From the NCBI RefSeq assembly GCF_020621385.1, contig NZ_JAESVA010000012.1, forward strand, positions 92,170-156,169: DNA of 64,000 bases, written 5' to 3'. Origin of the DNA: Acidisoma cellulosilyticum. Its GTDB lineage: Bacteria; Pseudomonadota; Alphaproteobacteria; Acetobacterales; Acetobacteraceae. This document shows positions 16,716 to 24,020 of this stretch, in pieces (position 1 is the first letter of the stretch; each line of letters opens with the position of its first letter). The notes beneath the pieces are model-generated. The model made no database searches, was not told the DNA's origin, and saw only the letters and a program-made list of their open reading frames with translations. The position numbers were made by a program, and so were the translations under genes.

Positions 16716-17405
16716 ATGAAGATTTTGATGGTTCTGACCTCGCATGACGAGCTGGGCAATACCGGGCGCAAGACGGGTTTCTGGCTGGAAGAACTCGCGG
16801 CCCCTTATTATGCCTTCAAGGACGCGGGCGTGGAGGTTGTGCTGGCCTCGCCCAAAGGGGGCCAGCCGCCGCTTGACCCCAAGAGCAACGAGCCGTCCTT
16901 CCAGACCGAGATGACGCACCGGTTCGAGGCTGACGCAGCGGCGAAAGCGCAGCTTGCCGCCACGGTCAAGCTGGACAGCGTCTCTCAGGCCGATTTCGAC
17001 ACGGTCTTTTATCCGGGCGGCCATGGTCCGCTTTGGGATCTGGCAGAAGACCAGAACTCGATCGCGTTGATCGAGGCTTTCATCGCGGCCGGCAAGCCCG
17101 TCGCCCTTGTCTGTCACGCGCCGGGCGTTCTGCGCCACATCAAGACAGCGGACGGCCAGCCGCTGGTCGCAGGCAAGAAGGTGACGGGCTTCGCCAATAC
17201 CGAGGAAGAGGCCGTCGGCCTGACCAAGGTGGTGCCCTTCCTGGTGGAAGACGTGCTCAAAGAGAACGGCGGTATCTATTCCAAAGGCGATGACTGGGCA
17301 TCCTACGTGGTGACGGACGGTCTTCTGATCACCGGCCAGAACCCGGCTTCCTCGGCAGCGGCCGCCCTGGTCCTGCTCGACGCCGTGAATAAGGCCGCCG
17401 CCTGA
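16716..17405 (+). CDS. DJ-1/PfpI-family protein, Hsp31/glyoxalase III-like
   Basis: This 229-residue protein of the DJ-1/PfpI superfamily has the nucleophile elbow LVCHAPG with Cys133-His134 and an upstream FYPGGHGPLWDL oxyanion segment. Length, the GNTGRKTGFWLEELAAPYY opening and the insertion between strands place it with class I glutamine-amidotransferase-like Hsp31/GLO III proteins. These detoxify methylglyoxal without glutathione or act as holding chaperones. The NemR-type operator upstream and the aldehyde dehydrogenase downstream support a reactive-carbonyl role. AGGAAA precedes ATG 16716. True GLO III activity is inferred. Confidence 0.85.
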   Translation: MKILMVLTSHDELGNTGRKTGFWLEELAAPYYAFKDAGVEVVLASPKGGQPPLDPKSNEPSFQTEMTHRFEADAAAKAQLAATVKLDSVSQADFDTVFYPGGHGPLWDLAEDQNSIALIEAFIAAGKPVALVCHAPGVLRHIKTADGQPLVAGKKVTGFANTEEEAVGLTKVVPFLVEDVLKENGGIYSKGDDWASYVVTDGLLITGQNPASSAAAALVLLDAVNKAAA

Positions 17406-17469
17406 CATTGCCTGCGCGTGGGGGCGGCACCGCCCCCACGACCGTCACCGTTGCGAGGAGGAAGCAATC

Positions 17470-18939
17470 ATGACCCGCTATACGCTTGAACAGATCAAAG
17501 CGGCCGGTTGGCTGAAGGAAGCCAATTACATCGACGGCCGATGGGTCGCGGCCGATGACGGGCGCGTCTACGGCGTCGACGATCCCGCGACCGAGAAGCG
17601 GATCGGCGAAATCCCCTGGGTCGGTGCCGCCGAAACACATCGGGCCATTGATGCCGCGCAAACCGCTTTCACGTCCTGGTCGATGACGACGGCGGGCGAA
17701 CGCGCTGGGCTTCTGGGCCGCATGGCGCAGCTTGTGCGCGACAATCTCGATATCCTGGCCAGCATGCTGACCTTTGAGCAGGGCAAGCCCGTGGCCGAAG
17801 CCCGCAACGAAATGAAGCTCGGCGCCGATTACATTCAATGGTTCGCCGAAGAAGCAAGACGCATCAATGGTGAGATTGTGCCGTCACCCTGGAAGGATCG
17901 CCAGATTCTGGTGACGCGTGAACCCGTGGGCGTGGTCGGCGCCATCTCCCCCTGGAATTTCCCCTTCTCCATGCTGTCGCGCAAGATCGCGCCGGCGCTG
18001 GCCGCCGGATGCACGATCGTCATCAAGCCTTCGGAATTCACTCCGTTCTGCGGTCTGCTTTATGCGGTTCTGGCCGAGAAGGTCGGCATTCCTGCCGGCG
18101 TGGTCAATGTCCTGACCGGTGACGGCGCGGCGGTCGGCGCCGAACTGACGGCGAACCCGCTTGTCCGCAAGATCACCTTCACGGGCTCCACCCGCGTCGG
18201 CAAGCTGCTGTATAAGCAATCCGCCGATACGATGAAGAAACTCTCGATGGAACTGGGCGGCAATGCGCCGACCATCGTCTTCGATGATGCCGATCTGGAT
18301 CTGGCCGTCGAGAACGCGATTGCCGGCAAGTTCCGCAATAGCGGGCAGACTTGCGTCTGCACCAATCGCTTCTACGTCCAGGACGGCATCTATGACGCCT
18401 TCGCCGAGCGCCTGACCGAGCGGGTGCAGCAGATGAAGGTCGGCAACGGGTTCGATGACGGCACTGAGCAAGGTCCGCTGATCAATCAGGCCGCCGTGAA
18501 GAAGGTCGAAGCCCATATTCAGGACGCCCAGTCCAAGGGCGGCCGCATTCTGGCGGGTGGCAAACGCCATGCGCTCGGCGCTACATTCTTCGAGCCGACC
18601 GTCATTGCCGATGCAACGCCGGATATGGTGATCGCGCATGAGGAGACCTTCGGTCCGGTCGCCGCGCTGTTTCGCTTCAAGACGGAGCGGGAAGGGATCG
18701 ATGCCGCCAATTCGACCGAGTTCGGGCTTGCCGCCTATTTCTTCACGCGCGATCTGGCGCGGACCTTTCGCGTCGCGCGCGCCATCCAAAGCGGCATGAT
18801 CGGCATCAATGCGGGTGTGATCACCACGCCGGAAGCGCCCTTCGGCGGTGTCAAGGACAGCGGCATCGGCCGTGAGGGATCAACCCACGGGATCGAAGAC
18901 TACCTCAACCTCAAATACCTCAGCCTCGGCGGTCTGTAA
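17470..18939 (+). CDS. gabD: NAD(P)-dependent succinate-semialdehyde dehydrogenase-like enzyme
   Basis: This 489-residue aldehyde dehydrogenase has SPWNFPFSML, TFTGSTRVGK (Rossmann contacts), MELGGNAP with the general-base Glu, and NSGQTCVCTNRF with the catalytic Cys. The sequence follows GabD (oxidation of succinate semialdehyde to succinate) throughout, with the typical C-terminus GGVKDSGIGREGSTHGIEDY. AGGAGG lies seven bases before ATG 17470. The gene is in an operon with the DJ-1/PfpI protein and an SDR under a NemR-type operator. The physiological substrate may therefore be a toxic aldehyde rather than a GABA intermediate. No GABA transaminase is nearby. Confidence 0.88.
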   Translation: MTRYTLEQIKAAGWLKEANYIDGRWVAADDGRVYGVDDPATEKRIGEIPWVGAAETHRAIDAAQTAFTSWSMTTAGERAGLLGRMAQLVRDNLDILASMLTFEQGKPVAEARNEMKLGADYIQWFAEEARRINGEIVPSPWKDRQILVTREPVGVVGAISPWNFPFSMLSRKIAPALAAGCTIVIKPSEFTPFCGLLYAVLAEKVGIPAGVVNVLTGDGAAVGAELTANPLVRKITFTGSTRVGKLLYKQSADTMKKLSMELGGNAPTIVFDDADLDLAVENAIAGKFRNSGQTCVCTNRFYVQDGIYDAFAERLTERVQQMKVGNGFDDGTEQGPLINQAAVKKVEAHIQDAQSKGGRILAGGKRHALGATFFEPTVIADATPDMVIAHEETFGPVAALFRFKTEREGIDAANSTEFGLAAYFFTRDLARTFRVARAIQSGMIGINAGVITTPEAPFGGVKDSGIGREGSTHGIEDYLNLKYLSLGGL

Positions 18940-18966
18940 CACGCGTCATTCGGAAGGAAGTGCGTC

Positions 18967-19707
18967 ATGAGCAATGGTATCGAAAACAAGGTCGTTCTGA
19001 TCACAGGCGGCGGCACGGGGATTGGCGCGGAAGCGGCCCGTCTGCTGGCCGCGCGGGGTGCCAAGGTGGCGGTCGCCGCCCGCCGGCGCGAAAAGCTGGA
19101 TGAGGTCGTGGCCGAAATCGCATCCCAGGGCGGGCAGGCGCGCGCCTATGCGCTGGACGTCACCGACAAGACGCAGGTGGAAGCCGTGGTCCCGGCCGTC
19201 GTCGCCGATTTCGGGAAGCTTGATGTCCTGATCAACAATGCCGGTCTGATGCCGATCCGCCCGATGAGCGAAGTCAATACGGATGAGTGGGATGCGATGA
19301 TCGACGTCAATCTGAAAGGCACGCTTTACGGCATTGCCGCGGCGCTGCCGCGCTTCATGGCGCAGGAGAGCGGTCATATCATCAATGTGAGTTCAGTTGC
19401 CGGGATCAAGGTCTTTGCGCCCGGCGGCACTGTCTATTCGGGCACCAAGTTCGCGGTCAGCGCGATTTCCGAGGGGCTGAGGCAGGAGGTCGGCCACAAG
19501 ATCCGCGTCACCTCGATCGAACCCGGCGCCGTGGACAGCGACCTTAAGCACAGCACATCCGGGACAGCGCAGGAGACCGTGCTGGATTTCTACAAACAGG
19601 CCATTCCGGCGGCTTCCGTTGCGCGGGCCATCGCCTTCGCGATCGAGCAGCCCGAGGATGTCGATATCAACGAGATCGTCATCCGCCCGACCAGGCAGGT
19701 GTTTTGA
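18967..19707 (+). CDS. Short-chain dehydrogenase/reductase
   Basis: This 246-residue classical SDR has the TGGGTGIG cofactor loop at about residue 13, NNAG at about 88, the catalytic Ser in INVSSVAG, and YSGTK as the YxxxK motif. It resembles the YdfG/serine-dehydrogenase-like oxidoreductases that often accompany NemR-type regulons as carbonyl reductases. GGAAGGAAG precedes ATG 18967, 27 bp after the gabD-like gene, so it is the third gene of that operon. The terminal residues [11 protein letters not shown] are typical of this SDR group. A TA-flanked repeat element follows 13 bp after the stop. Confidence 0.88.
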   Translation: MSNGIENKVVLITGGGTGIGAEAARLLAARGAKVAVAARRREKLDEVVAEIASQGGQARAYALDVTDKTQVEAVVPAVVADFGKLDVLINNAGLMPIRPMSEVNTDEWDAMIDVNLKGTLYGIAAALPRFMAQESGHIINVSSVAGIKVFAPGGTVYSGTKFAVSAISEGLRQEVGHKIRVTSIEPGAVDSDLKHSTSGTAQETVLDFYKQAIPAASVARAIAFAIEQPEDVDINEIVIRPTRQVF

Positions 19708-19720
19708 TCGCCCGCCAGTC

Positions 19721-19863
19721 TATAGTCGGTCGGGTTTAGTCCGAAACGCCCCCAAACCTGTCGCCCGCGGACTTGTTCCGCGGGTCTACCCCTGCGTGCA
19801 GGCAAGCGGCCGCGCGACGCGTGCGCGGATGACGGATCATCTATCAAAACCTGACAGACTCTC
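19721..19863 (+). mobile_element. TA-flanked miniature inverted-repeat element, copy C
   Basis: The left end TATAGTCGGTCGGGTTTAG and right end CAAAACCTGACAGACTC match copies A and B. The left TA is present and the right one has decayed to TC. The interior carries GAAACGCCCCCAAACCTGTCG, then the palindromic CCGCGGACTTG...GCGGGTCTACCC arm, then GTGCGCGGATGAC. It is shorter (143 bp) than A and B because the central part is reduced. It lies between the SDR gene and a convergent TetR gene. Confidence 0.7.
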
Positions 19864-19894
19864 ATCGGCTTGCGGTGAGCGGATCTTGCGTTGA

Positions 19895-20521
19895 TCAGGC
19901 GGCGTGCTGCGCGATATGGGCAAGCGCCATGTCGAATGCGACTTCCAGCGGCTGTGAGTTGCTTGCCGTCTTTGACAGCAGGATGCCGCCCTGAATGGCG
20001 GCCAGGACGGCCAGCGCGATGGTCTTTGTGTCCGCGGATGGTCGAAGATGCCCGCGCGCTTTCATACGCGACAGGCCGCTTTCGATCACCGCTGTCCAGG
20101 ACAGGAAGCTTTGATCGAGCGTGCGGCGTGCGTCTTCGGATTGCGACGACAATTCACTCGCCAGCGATCCGATCGGGCAACCGCCAGAGACACCCAAACG
20201 GTTAGCCTGGATCAAGGCATCGCGCCATGCGCGCAATCCTTCGAACGAATCGAGAGGACCTAGAAACTTGCTGTTCGCCTGCAGGATGCGATCCGTCTGG
20301 ATGTCGATCACCGCCCGCACCAGCGCGTCCTTGTCGGAAAAGTAGTGGTACAGCTGTGATTTGCTGGTGCCGCTTGCCTCCATGATCTCATCCAGGCTGA
20401 CGCGTTCCGCGCTGGCTGCGTAAATCAAGTCGGCAGCGGCCGCGACGATGCGCTGCCTGGTGGCGAGCCCGCGCGCCGTCAAAACCCGCTTCTCTGGCTT
20501 GGCATTTCTGGCCAATGGCAT
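19895..20521 (-). CDS. TetR-family repressor divergent from a peroxiredoxin
   Basis: This 208-residue protein has an HTH of the TetR type (RQRIVAAAADLIYAASAERVSLDEIMEASGTSKSQLYHYFSDKDAL) at about residues 22-66 and a C-terminal TetR_C-like ligand domain. The start ATG 20521 lies 10 bp from a 16-bp operator. It is divergent from the thiol peroxidase-like gene at 20598. Two TGGACT-N4-AGTCCA palindromes fill the intergenic gap, so it very probably represses both genes. A single Cys in SGGCPIGSL (about residue 115) could be a redox contact. The inducer is unknown. Confidence 0.88.
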   Translation of the reverse strand: MPLARNAKPEKRVLTARGLATRQRIVAAAADLIYAASAERVSLDEIMEASGTSKSQLYHYFSDKDALVRAVIDIQTDRILQANSKFLGPLDSFEGLRAWRDALIQANRLGVSGGCPIGSLASELSSQSEDARRTLDQSFLSWTAVIESGLSRMKARGHLRPSADTKTIALAVLAAIQGGILLSKTASNSQPLEVAFDMALAHIAQHAA

Positions 20522-20531
20522 TCACCTGAAT

Positions 20532-20547
20532 TGGACTTGACAGTCCA
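20532..20547. promoter_or_regulatory. TetR operator O1 (TGGACT-N4-AGTCCA)
   Basis: This is a perfect 6-bp-arm inverted repeat with spacer TGAC. It lies 10 bp before the TetR start. Its centre is 33 bp from that of the second copy, about three DNA turns, so two dimers could bind the same face. Confidence 0.85.
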
Positions 20548-20564
20548 GTTTTGTCTCTCGAAGT

Positions 20565-20580
20565 TGGACTAATTAGTCCA
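20565..20580. promoter_or_regulatory. TetR operator O2 (TGGACT-AATT-AGTCCA)
   Basis: This is a perfect 16-bp palindrome ending 17 bp before the peroxiredoxin ATG at 20598. Binding here would block transcription start or a very short leader. Confidence 0.85.
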
Positions 20581-20597
20581 TATTGGAAATTGCATCA

Positions 20598-21089
20598 ATG
20601 TCTCAGCATCTTCAGAACGGCCAGACCTTCCCGCGCTTGGACATCCCGGCGGTGGGCGGCGGCGTCCTTCATCTTCCGGAGGATTTCGCAGGGTCTTACG
20701 CTGTCCTGCTCATCTATCGCGGCCATTGGTGCCCCTTCTGCAACGAACAGATGGCGGCCTTTGTGGACGCCTTCGATACTTTGTCCCAACAGGGCATCAA
20801 ACTGGCCGCGTTTTCGGTTGATGACGAAGCTTCGACCCAGGAGTTTATCGCGAAGCATCATATTCGCTTTCCGATGGGTCACTCAGCGGACATCGACGCC
20901 GTGGTCGATGCGACCGGCGCCTATGTGACCAGCTTTCCGACCCGGGGGCGTTTTCTGGAGACGACCGGCTTCGTGATCGCGCCCGACGGCAGCATCGTCA
21001 ACGCGGTCTATTCAAGCCGCGCGATCGGCCGTCTTGTGCCGAGCGACGTCATCCGCCTGGTTGCGTTCATGCGGTCCTTGGCGACGTAA
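20598..21089 (+). CDS. Peroxiredoxin-like AhpC/TSA-family protein
   Basis: This 163-residue thioredoxin-fold protein contains YRGHWCPFCNEQ with Cys45 and Cys48, a CxxC in the position of the peroxidatic Cys of AhpC/TSA proteins. It is followed by AFSVDDEASTQEFIAKHHIRFPM, typical of the peroxiredoxin-like group that includes arsenate-reductase-type redoxins. It probably reduces peroxides or another oxidant using thioredoxin-like donors. ATG 20598 is preferred over TTG 20583. The gene is divergent from a TetR repressor with two operators, which indicates induction by a specific stressor. A second conserved Cys for a resolving role is not obvious outside the CxxC. Confidence 0.82.
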   Translation: MSQHLQNGQTFPRLDIPAVGGGVLHLPEDFAGSYAVLLIYRGHWCPFCNEQMAAFVDAFDTLSQQGIKLAAFSVDDEASTQEFIAKHHIRFPMGHSADIDAVVDATGAYVTSFPTRGRFLETTGFVIAPDGSIVNAVYSSRAIGRLVPSDVIRLVAFMRSLAT

Positions 21090-21106
21090 ACCGCTGCGCG
21101 GACAGT

Positions 21107-22087
21107 TCACCGCGCCAGGGCCGAAAACCTTGCGCGATAGGCCGAGGGGCTGGTGCCGAGGCTCAGGCTGACATGATGCCGCAGATTGGCCGCGGTGCCG
21201 AAGCCGCTGGCGGCGGCCACCTCCTCGATGGGCAGCGGCGTCGTTTCCAGCAGGTCGCGCGCGCGGATCAGCCGGGCGGCGAGCAGCCAGGCGCCGGGGC
21301 TTTGGCCGGTCGTCTCGATGAAATGCCGGTGCAGGGACCGCAGGCTGAGCGCCGCTTCGGCGGCGAGACGGGAGATCGGCCAGTCTTCGTCCAGCCGGGC
21401 GAGAACGGCATCGAGCAGGGGCGCGATGCGGCTGCCGCTGTGGCGCTCGGCTGGCATCGGGGCCTCGACATATTGCGCCTGCCCGCCCTGGCGATGGGCG
21501 GGCAGCACCAGGCGCCTTGCCACCTGATTGGCTTTCGCCGGTCCCCAATCCCGCCGCACCAGATGCAGGCAAAGGTCCAGCCCGGCGGCGCTGCCGGCGG
21601 CCGTCAGCAAAGACCCTTCATCGACATAAAGCACGTCCGGCATGAAGCGGATCGTGGGATGCTTTGCCTGTAACGCGCCCGCATAGCGCCAATGGGTGGT
21701 GGCCCGCTTGCCGTCGAGCAGGCCGGTCGCGGCCAGCACGAAGGCGCCGGAACAGAGGGAGAGCAGGCGCGCGCCGCGCTGATGGGCTGCGACCAGGGCG
21801 TCGCAGAGCGCTGGCGGCACAGGTTCATCCACACCGCGCCAGCCGGGGATGATGATGGTGCCGGCCTGTTCCAGCAGGTCGAGCCCGCCATCGACGTTGA
21901 GCGATAGGCCGCCCATCGCCCGCAATGGCCCAGGCTCGATCCCCGCGATCGCGAAGCGGTACCAGTCCGCCCCGAATTCCGGGCGGGGCAGACCGAAAAC
22001 CTCGACCGCGCAGCCGAATTCGAAGGTGCAGAGCCGGTCATAGGCCAGCACGACCGCAAATGTATTTGGCATGAATTCGATGGTCAT
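21107..22087 (-). CDS. ftrA: FtrA/GlxA-family AraC-type transcriptional regulator
   Basis: This 326-residue regulator has an N-terminal DJ-1/PfpI-like domain (about 1-190) with LLSLCSGAFVLAATGLLDGK around the conserved Cys, fused to a C-terminal AraC double HTH (about 215-320, with LRHHVSLSLGTSPSAYRARF). The order and length match FtrA. FtrA genes are often found beside a rhodanese gene, as here: the rhodanese is divergent, 72 bp away. It probably activates the rhodanese. ATG 22087 is chosen. A TTG at 22102 would add five residues. Confidence 0.85.
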   Translation of the reverse strand: MTIEFMPNTFAVVLAYDRLCTFEFGCAVEVFGLPRPEFGADWYRFAIAGIEPGPLRAMGGLSLNVDGGLDLLEQAGTIIIPGWRGVDEPVPPALCDALVAAHQRGARLLSLCSGAFVLAATGLLDGKRATTHWRYAGALQAKHPTIRFMPDVLYVDEGSLLTAAGSAAGLDLCLHLVRRDWGPAKANQVARRLVLPAHRQGGQAQYVEAPMPAERHSGSRIAPLLDAVLARLDEDWPISRLAAEAALSLRSLHRHFIETTGQSPGAWLLAARLIRARDLLETTPLPIEEVAAASGFGTAANLRHHVSLSLGTSPSAYRARFSALAR

Positions 22088-22159
22088 AGGCAATTCTGCC
22101 AATCACGGCGTCTTTCCGCCAGTGGCAATCTAGGGGCCGAGAGAGAAGGAGATACCGCC

Positions 22160-22552
22160 ATGAATGCCGTGACCGAAACCCCCGCTGCGTCGTCAGCCGA
22201 GGCCGCCCGCCATTTCGCAGGGCGGCTGGCGCTGGAGACCGATTGCGCCGATGTCGAGGCAGCACTGCGCAGTGGCGCGCCCGGATTCGTGCTGCTGGAT
22301 GTGCGCGGGCCGCAGGCTTTCGCGAAGGCCCATGTGCCGGGAGCCGTGAATCTGCCGCATCGGGAAATGACGGCCGAGCGGATGGCCGCCTGGCCTGACG
22401 GCATTCTGTTCGTGGTCTATTGCGCCGGCCCGCATTGCAACGGGGCTGACCGGGCCGGCTTGCGGCTGGCGCAGCTGGACCGGCCTGTGAAGCTGATGCT
22501 GGGCGGCATGACCGGCTGGGTGGATGAGGGGTTTGCTTTTGGAGCGGGTTAG
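22160..22552 (+). CDS. Single-domain rhodanese-like sulfurtransferase
   Basis: This 130-residue rhodanese domain has DVRGPQAFAKAHVPGAVNLPH (the substrate-side motif) and the active-site loop VYCAGPHCNGADRA, which gives the persulfide-forming Cys followed by a second Cys five residues later. It should transfer sulfane sulfur to cyanide or a thiol acceptor in the cytoplasm. AAGGAG lies nine bases before ATG 22160. It is divergent from ftrA, its likely regulator. Confidence 0.87.
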   Translation: MNAVTETPAASSAEAARHFAGRLALETDCADVEAALRSGAPGFVLLDVRGPQAFAKAHVPGAVNLPHREMTAERMAAWPDGILFVVYCAGPHCNGADRAGLRLAQLDRPVKLMLGGMTGWVDEGFAFGAG

Positions 22553-22576
22553 GAGGGGGTTGCTCTTCTTTCAATT

Positions 22577-22595
22577 TATACGGAAATTCCGTATA
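22577..22595. promoter_or_regulatory. Operator of the BrnT/XRE toxin-antitoxin operon
   Basis: A perfect inverted repeat, TATACGGA-AAT-TCCGTATA, ends seven bases before the toxin ATG. Toxin-antitoxin operons are usually autorepressed at such a palindrome by the antitoxin, here the XRE protein. The right arm runs into TATAGT, a -10-like hexamer. Confidence 0.8.
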
Positions 22596-22602
22596 TAGTA
22601 TT

Positions 22603-22875
22603 ATGGCAGATCGCTTCGATCCCGCGAAAAATAGCGTCAACCAAGCCAAGCACGGACTGCCGCTGAGTTTTGGCGATGAGATATTGAAGGACGAGAGCCA
22701 TCTGATCCTGCCCTCGATTCGTCCGCAGGACGGGGAGGAGCGGTTCAAGGTGATTGGGCTGGTGGGGGATCGCCTGTTCACGGCGGTCTTTGTTCGGCGA
22801 GACGATGTGCTGAGATTTATCTCCGTCAGGAGGAGCAATAATGCAGAAGAACGAGCCTATCGCTTTGCCGGCTGA
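22603..22875 (+). CDS. brnT: BrnT-family toxin (ribonuclease)
   Basis: This 90-residue protein has the BrnT layout: RFDPAKNSVNQAKHGLPLSFG, EERFKVIGLVGDRLFTAVF, and the C-terminal [18 protein letters not shown]. BrnT is a RelE-fold RNase that stops translation unless bound by its antitoxin. It starts just after a palindromic operator without a clear ribosome site, so the leader is very short or absent. Its 3' end overlaps the antitoxin gene by 35 bp. Toxin-first order is normal for BrnT. Confidence 0.88.
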   Translation: MADRFDPAKNSVNQAKHGLPLSFGDEILKDESHLILPSIRPQDGEERFKVIGLVGDRLFTAVFVRRDDVLRFISVRRSNNAEERAYRFAG

Positions 22876-23134
22876 CCCGAAGGATGCAGACGATTTCGAC
22901 GTGAGCGTCGAAGCTATGGAGCGCGGCCAGCGCGCCCGGCTGATCCGCGTGACGCGAACAAAGCTGGGCCTGTCCCAGTCAGAATTCGCGGCGCGCTTCA
23001 AGGTGCCGGTCGGCACGCTGCGCGATTGGGAGCAGGCGCGCGTCACGGCGCCGGATTTCGCGATCGCTTATCTGCGCGTGATCGCCAGACACCCGGATAT
23101 GGTGGCCGAGGTCTTGGCTGGAGAAGCAGCCTAG
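22841..23134 (+). CDS. XRE-type antitoxin paired with BrnT
   Basis: This 97-residue protein has an XRE helix-turn-helix: [22 protein letters not shown] and [22 protein letters not shown] at about residues 38-80. It belongs to the COG2944-like antitoxins rather than the ribbon-helix-helix BrnA family. GGAGGAGCAATA precedes ATG 22841 inside the toxin gene. It should neutralise the toxin and bind the palindrome at 22577. Confidence 0.85.
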   Translation: MQKNEPIALPADPKDADDFDVSVEAMERGQRARLIRVTRTKLGLSQSEFAARFKVPVGTLRDWEQARVTAPDFAIAYLRVIARHPDMVAEVLAGEAA

Positions 23135-23318
23135 CGGCCGTCCCGCCCGCGCAATCCAGCCGCCCGAGCCTCTCCGCTTGCGGCAGGAACGGGGGTTCGC
23201 TATACGCCGCCCCTCGTTCGTCTGTGGTCCGGGCCTGAAATGGGCATGCCCGGCCGCGACGCCTGATCGACGCCGCAGATCGCGGTCCCTCGGCCAGGGT
23301 AATTTGAAGGAGACCAAA

Positions 23319-23522
23319 ATGCCCAAGATGAAGACCAAGTCGTCGGTCAAGAAGCGGTTCAAGATCACCGCGACCGGCAAGGTTCTGGCTGGCCCCGGCA
23401 ACAAGCGCCATGGCCTGATCAACCGCTCTCAGAAGATGAAGCGCACCAACCGCGGCTCCCAGACGCTGACCGAAATGGACGGCAAGACGGTGAAGCAGTG
23501 GGCCCCCTACGGGCTGGCGTGA
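23319..23522 (+). CDS. rpmI: 50S ribosomal protein L35
   Basis: This 67-residue basic protein starts [20 protein letters not shown] and has the L35 signature through [11 protein letters not shown]. It packs into the large subunit. GAAGGAG lies six bases before ATG 23319. The open frame extends to 23178 but that part is not ribosomal. infC is not upstream. It is the first gene of rpmI-rplT-pheS-pheT. Confidence 0.97.
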   Translation: MPKMKTKSSVKKRFKITATGKVLAGPGNKRHGLINRSQKMKRTNRGSQTLTEMDGKTVKQWAPYGLA

Positions 23523-23539
23523 GAGAGGGAATCAGATAA

Positions 23540-23920
23540 ATGGCACGTGTTAAACGCGGCGTAACTACCCACGCCCGCCACAAGAAGGTCCTGGATCAGT
23601 CCAAGGGCTTCGTTGGCCGCTCCTCCACCAACTATCGCATCGCGCTTGAGCGCCTGGAGAAGTCTCTTCAGTACGCTTACCGCGATCGCCGGAACAAGAA
23701 GCGCGAATTCCGCGCGCTTTGGATCCAGCGTATCAACGCTGCCGTCCGTGAACAGGGCATGACCTACAGCCAGTTCATCTTCGGTCTGAAGCAGGCGAAT
23801 ATCGAGCTGGACCGCAAGGTTCTGGCCGCGATTGCCTTCGACGACGCCGTGAGCTTCGCTGGCATCGTCAGCCAGGTTAAGGCCGTCCTCGAAGCGGCCC
23901 CCGCCGCCGCCGCTGCTTGA
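23540..23920 (+). CDS. rplT: 50S ribosomal protein L20
   Basis: This is a 126-residue L20 with [20 protein letters not shown] and the [20 protein letters not shown] signature. It is needed for early 50S assembly. In enterics and Bacillus it also represses its own operon. It has a short Ala/Pro tail (APAAAAA). It follows rpmI by 17 bp. A strong terminator lies 53 bp downstream, before pheS. Confidence 0.97.
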   Translation: MARVKRGVTTHARHKKVLDQSKGFVGRSSTNYRIALERLEKSLQYAYRDRRNKKREFRALWIQRINAAVREQGMTYSQFIFGLKQANIELDRKVLAAIAFDDAVSFAGIVSQVKAVLEAAPAAAAA

Positions 23921-23972
23921 TCGCAAACGCCCCCTGGCGGGGCGTCGTGTGACCCAAGTGACTTGAATGAGA

Positions 23973-24009
23973 GGGCTGCCGCAGCAAACGGCAGCCCTTT
24001 TCTTTTTTT
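23973..24009 (+). terminator. Rho-independent terminator between rplT and pheS
   Basis: The stem GGGCTGCCG/CGGCAGCCC (9 bp, perfect) with loop CAGCAAA is followed by TTTTCTTTTTTT. It should end most rpmI-rplT transcripts. pheST then needs read-through or its own promoter. An attenuation role is possible, but no alternative antiterminator stem was seen. Confidence 0.9.
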
Positions 24010-24020
24010 CGGAGCCTTCC

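Noticed and set aside
23967..24020. Short peptide in front of pheS containing consecutive Phe codons, resembling a PheM-type attenuation leader
   Set aside because: The frame runs through the terminator stem and its T-tract, which alone explains the Phe codons. It is in frame with pheS, has no stop before it, and no alternative antiterminator stem was seen.
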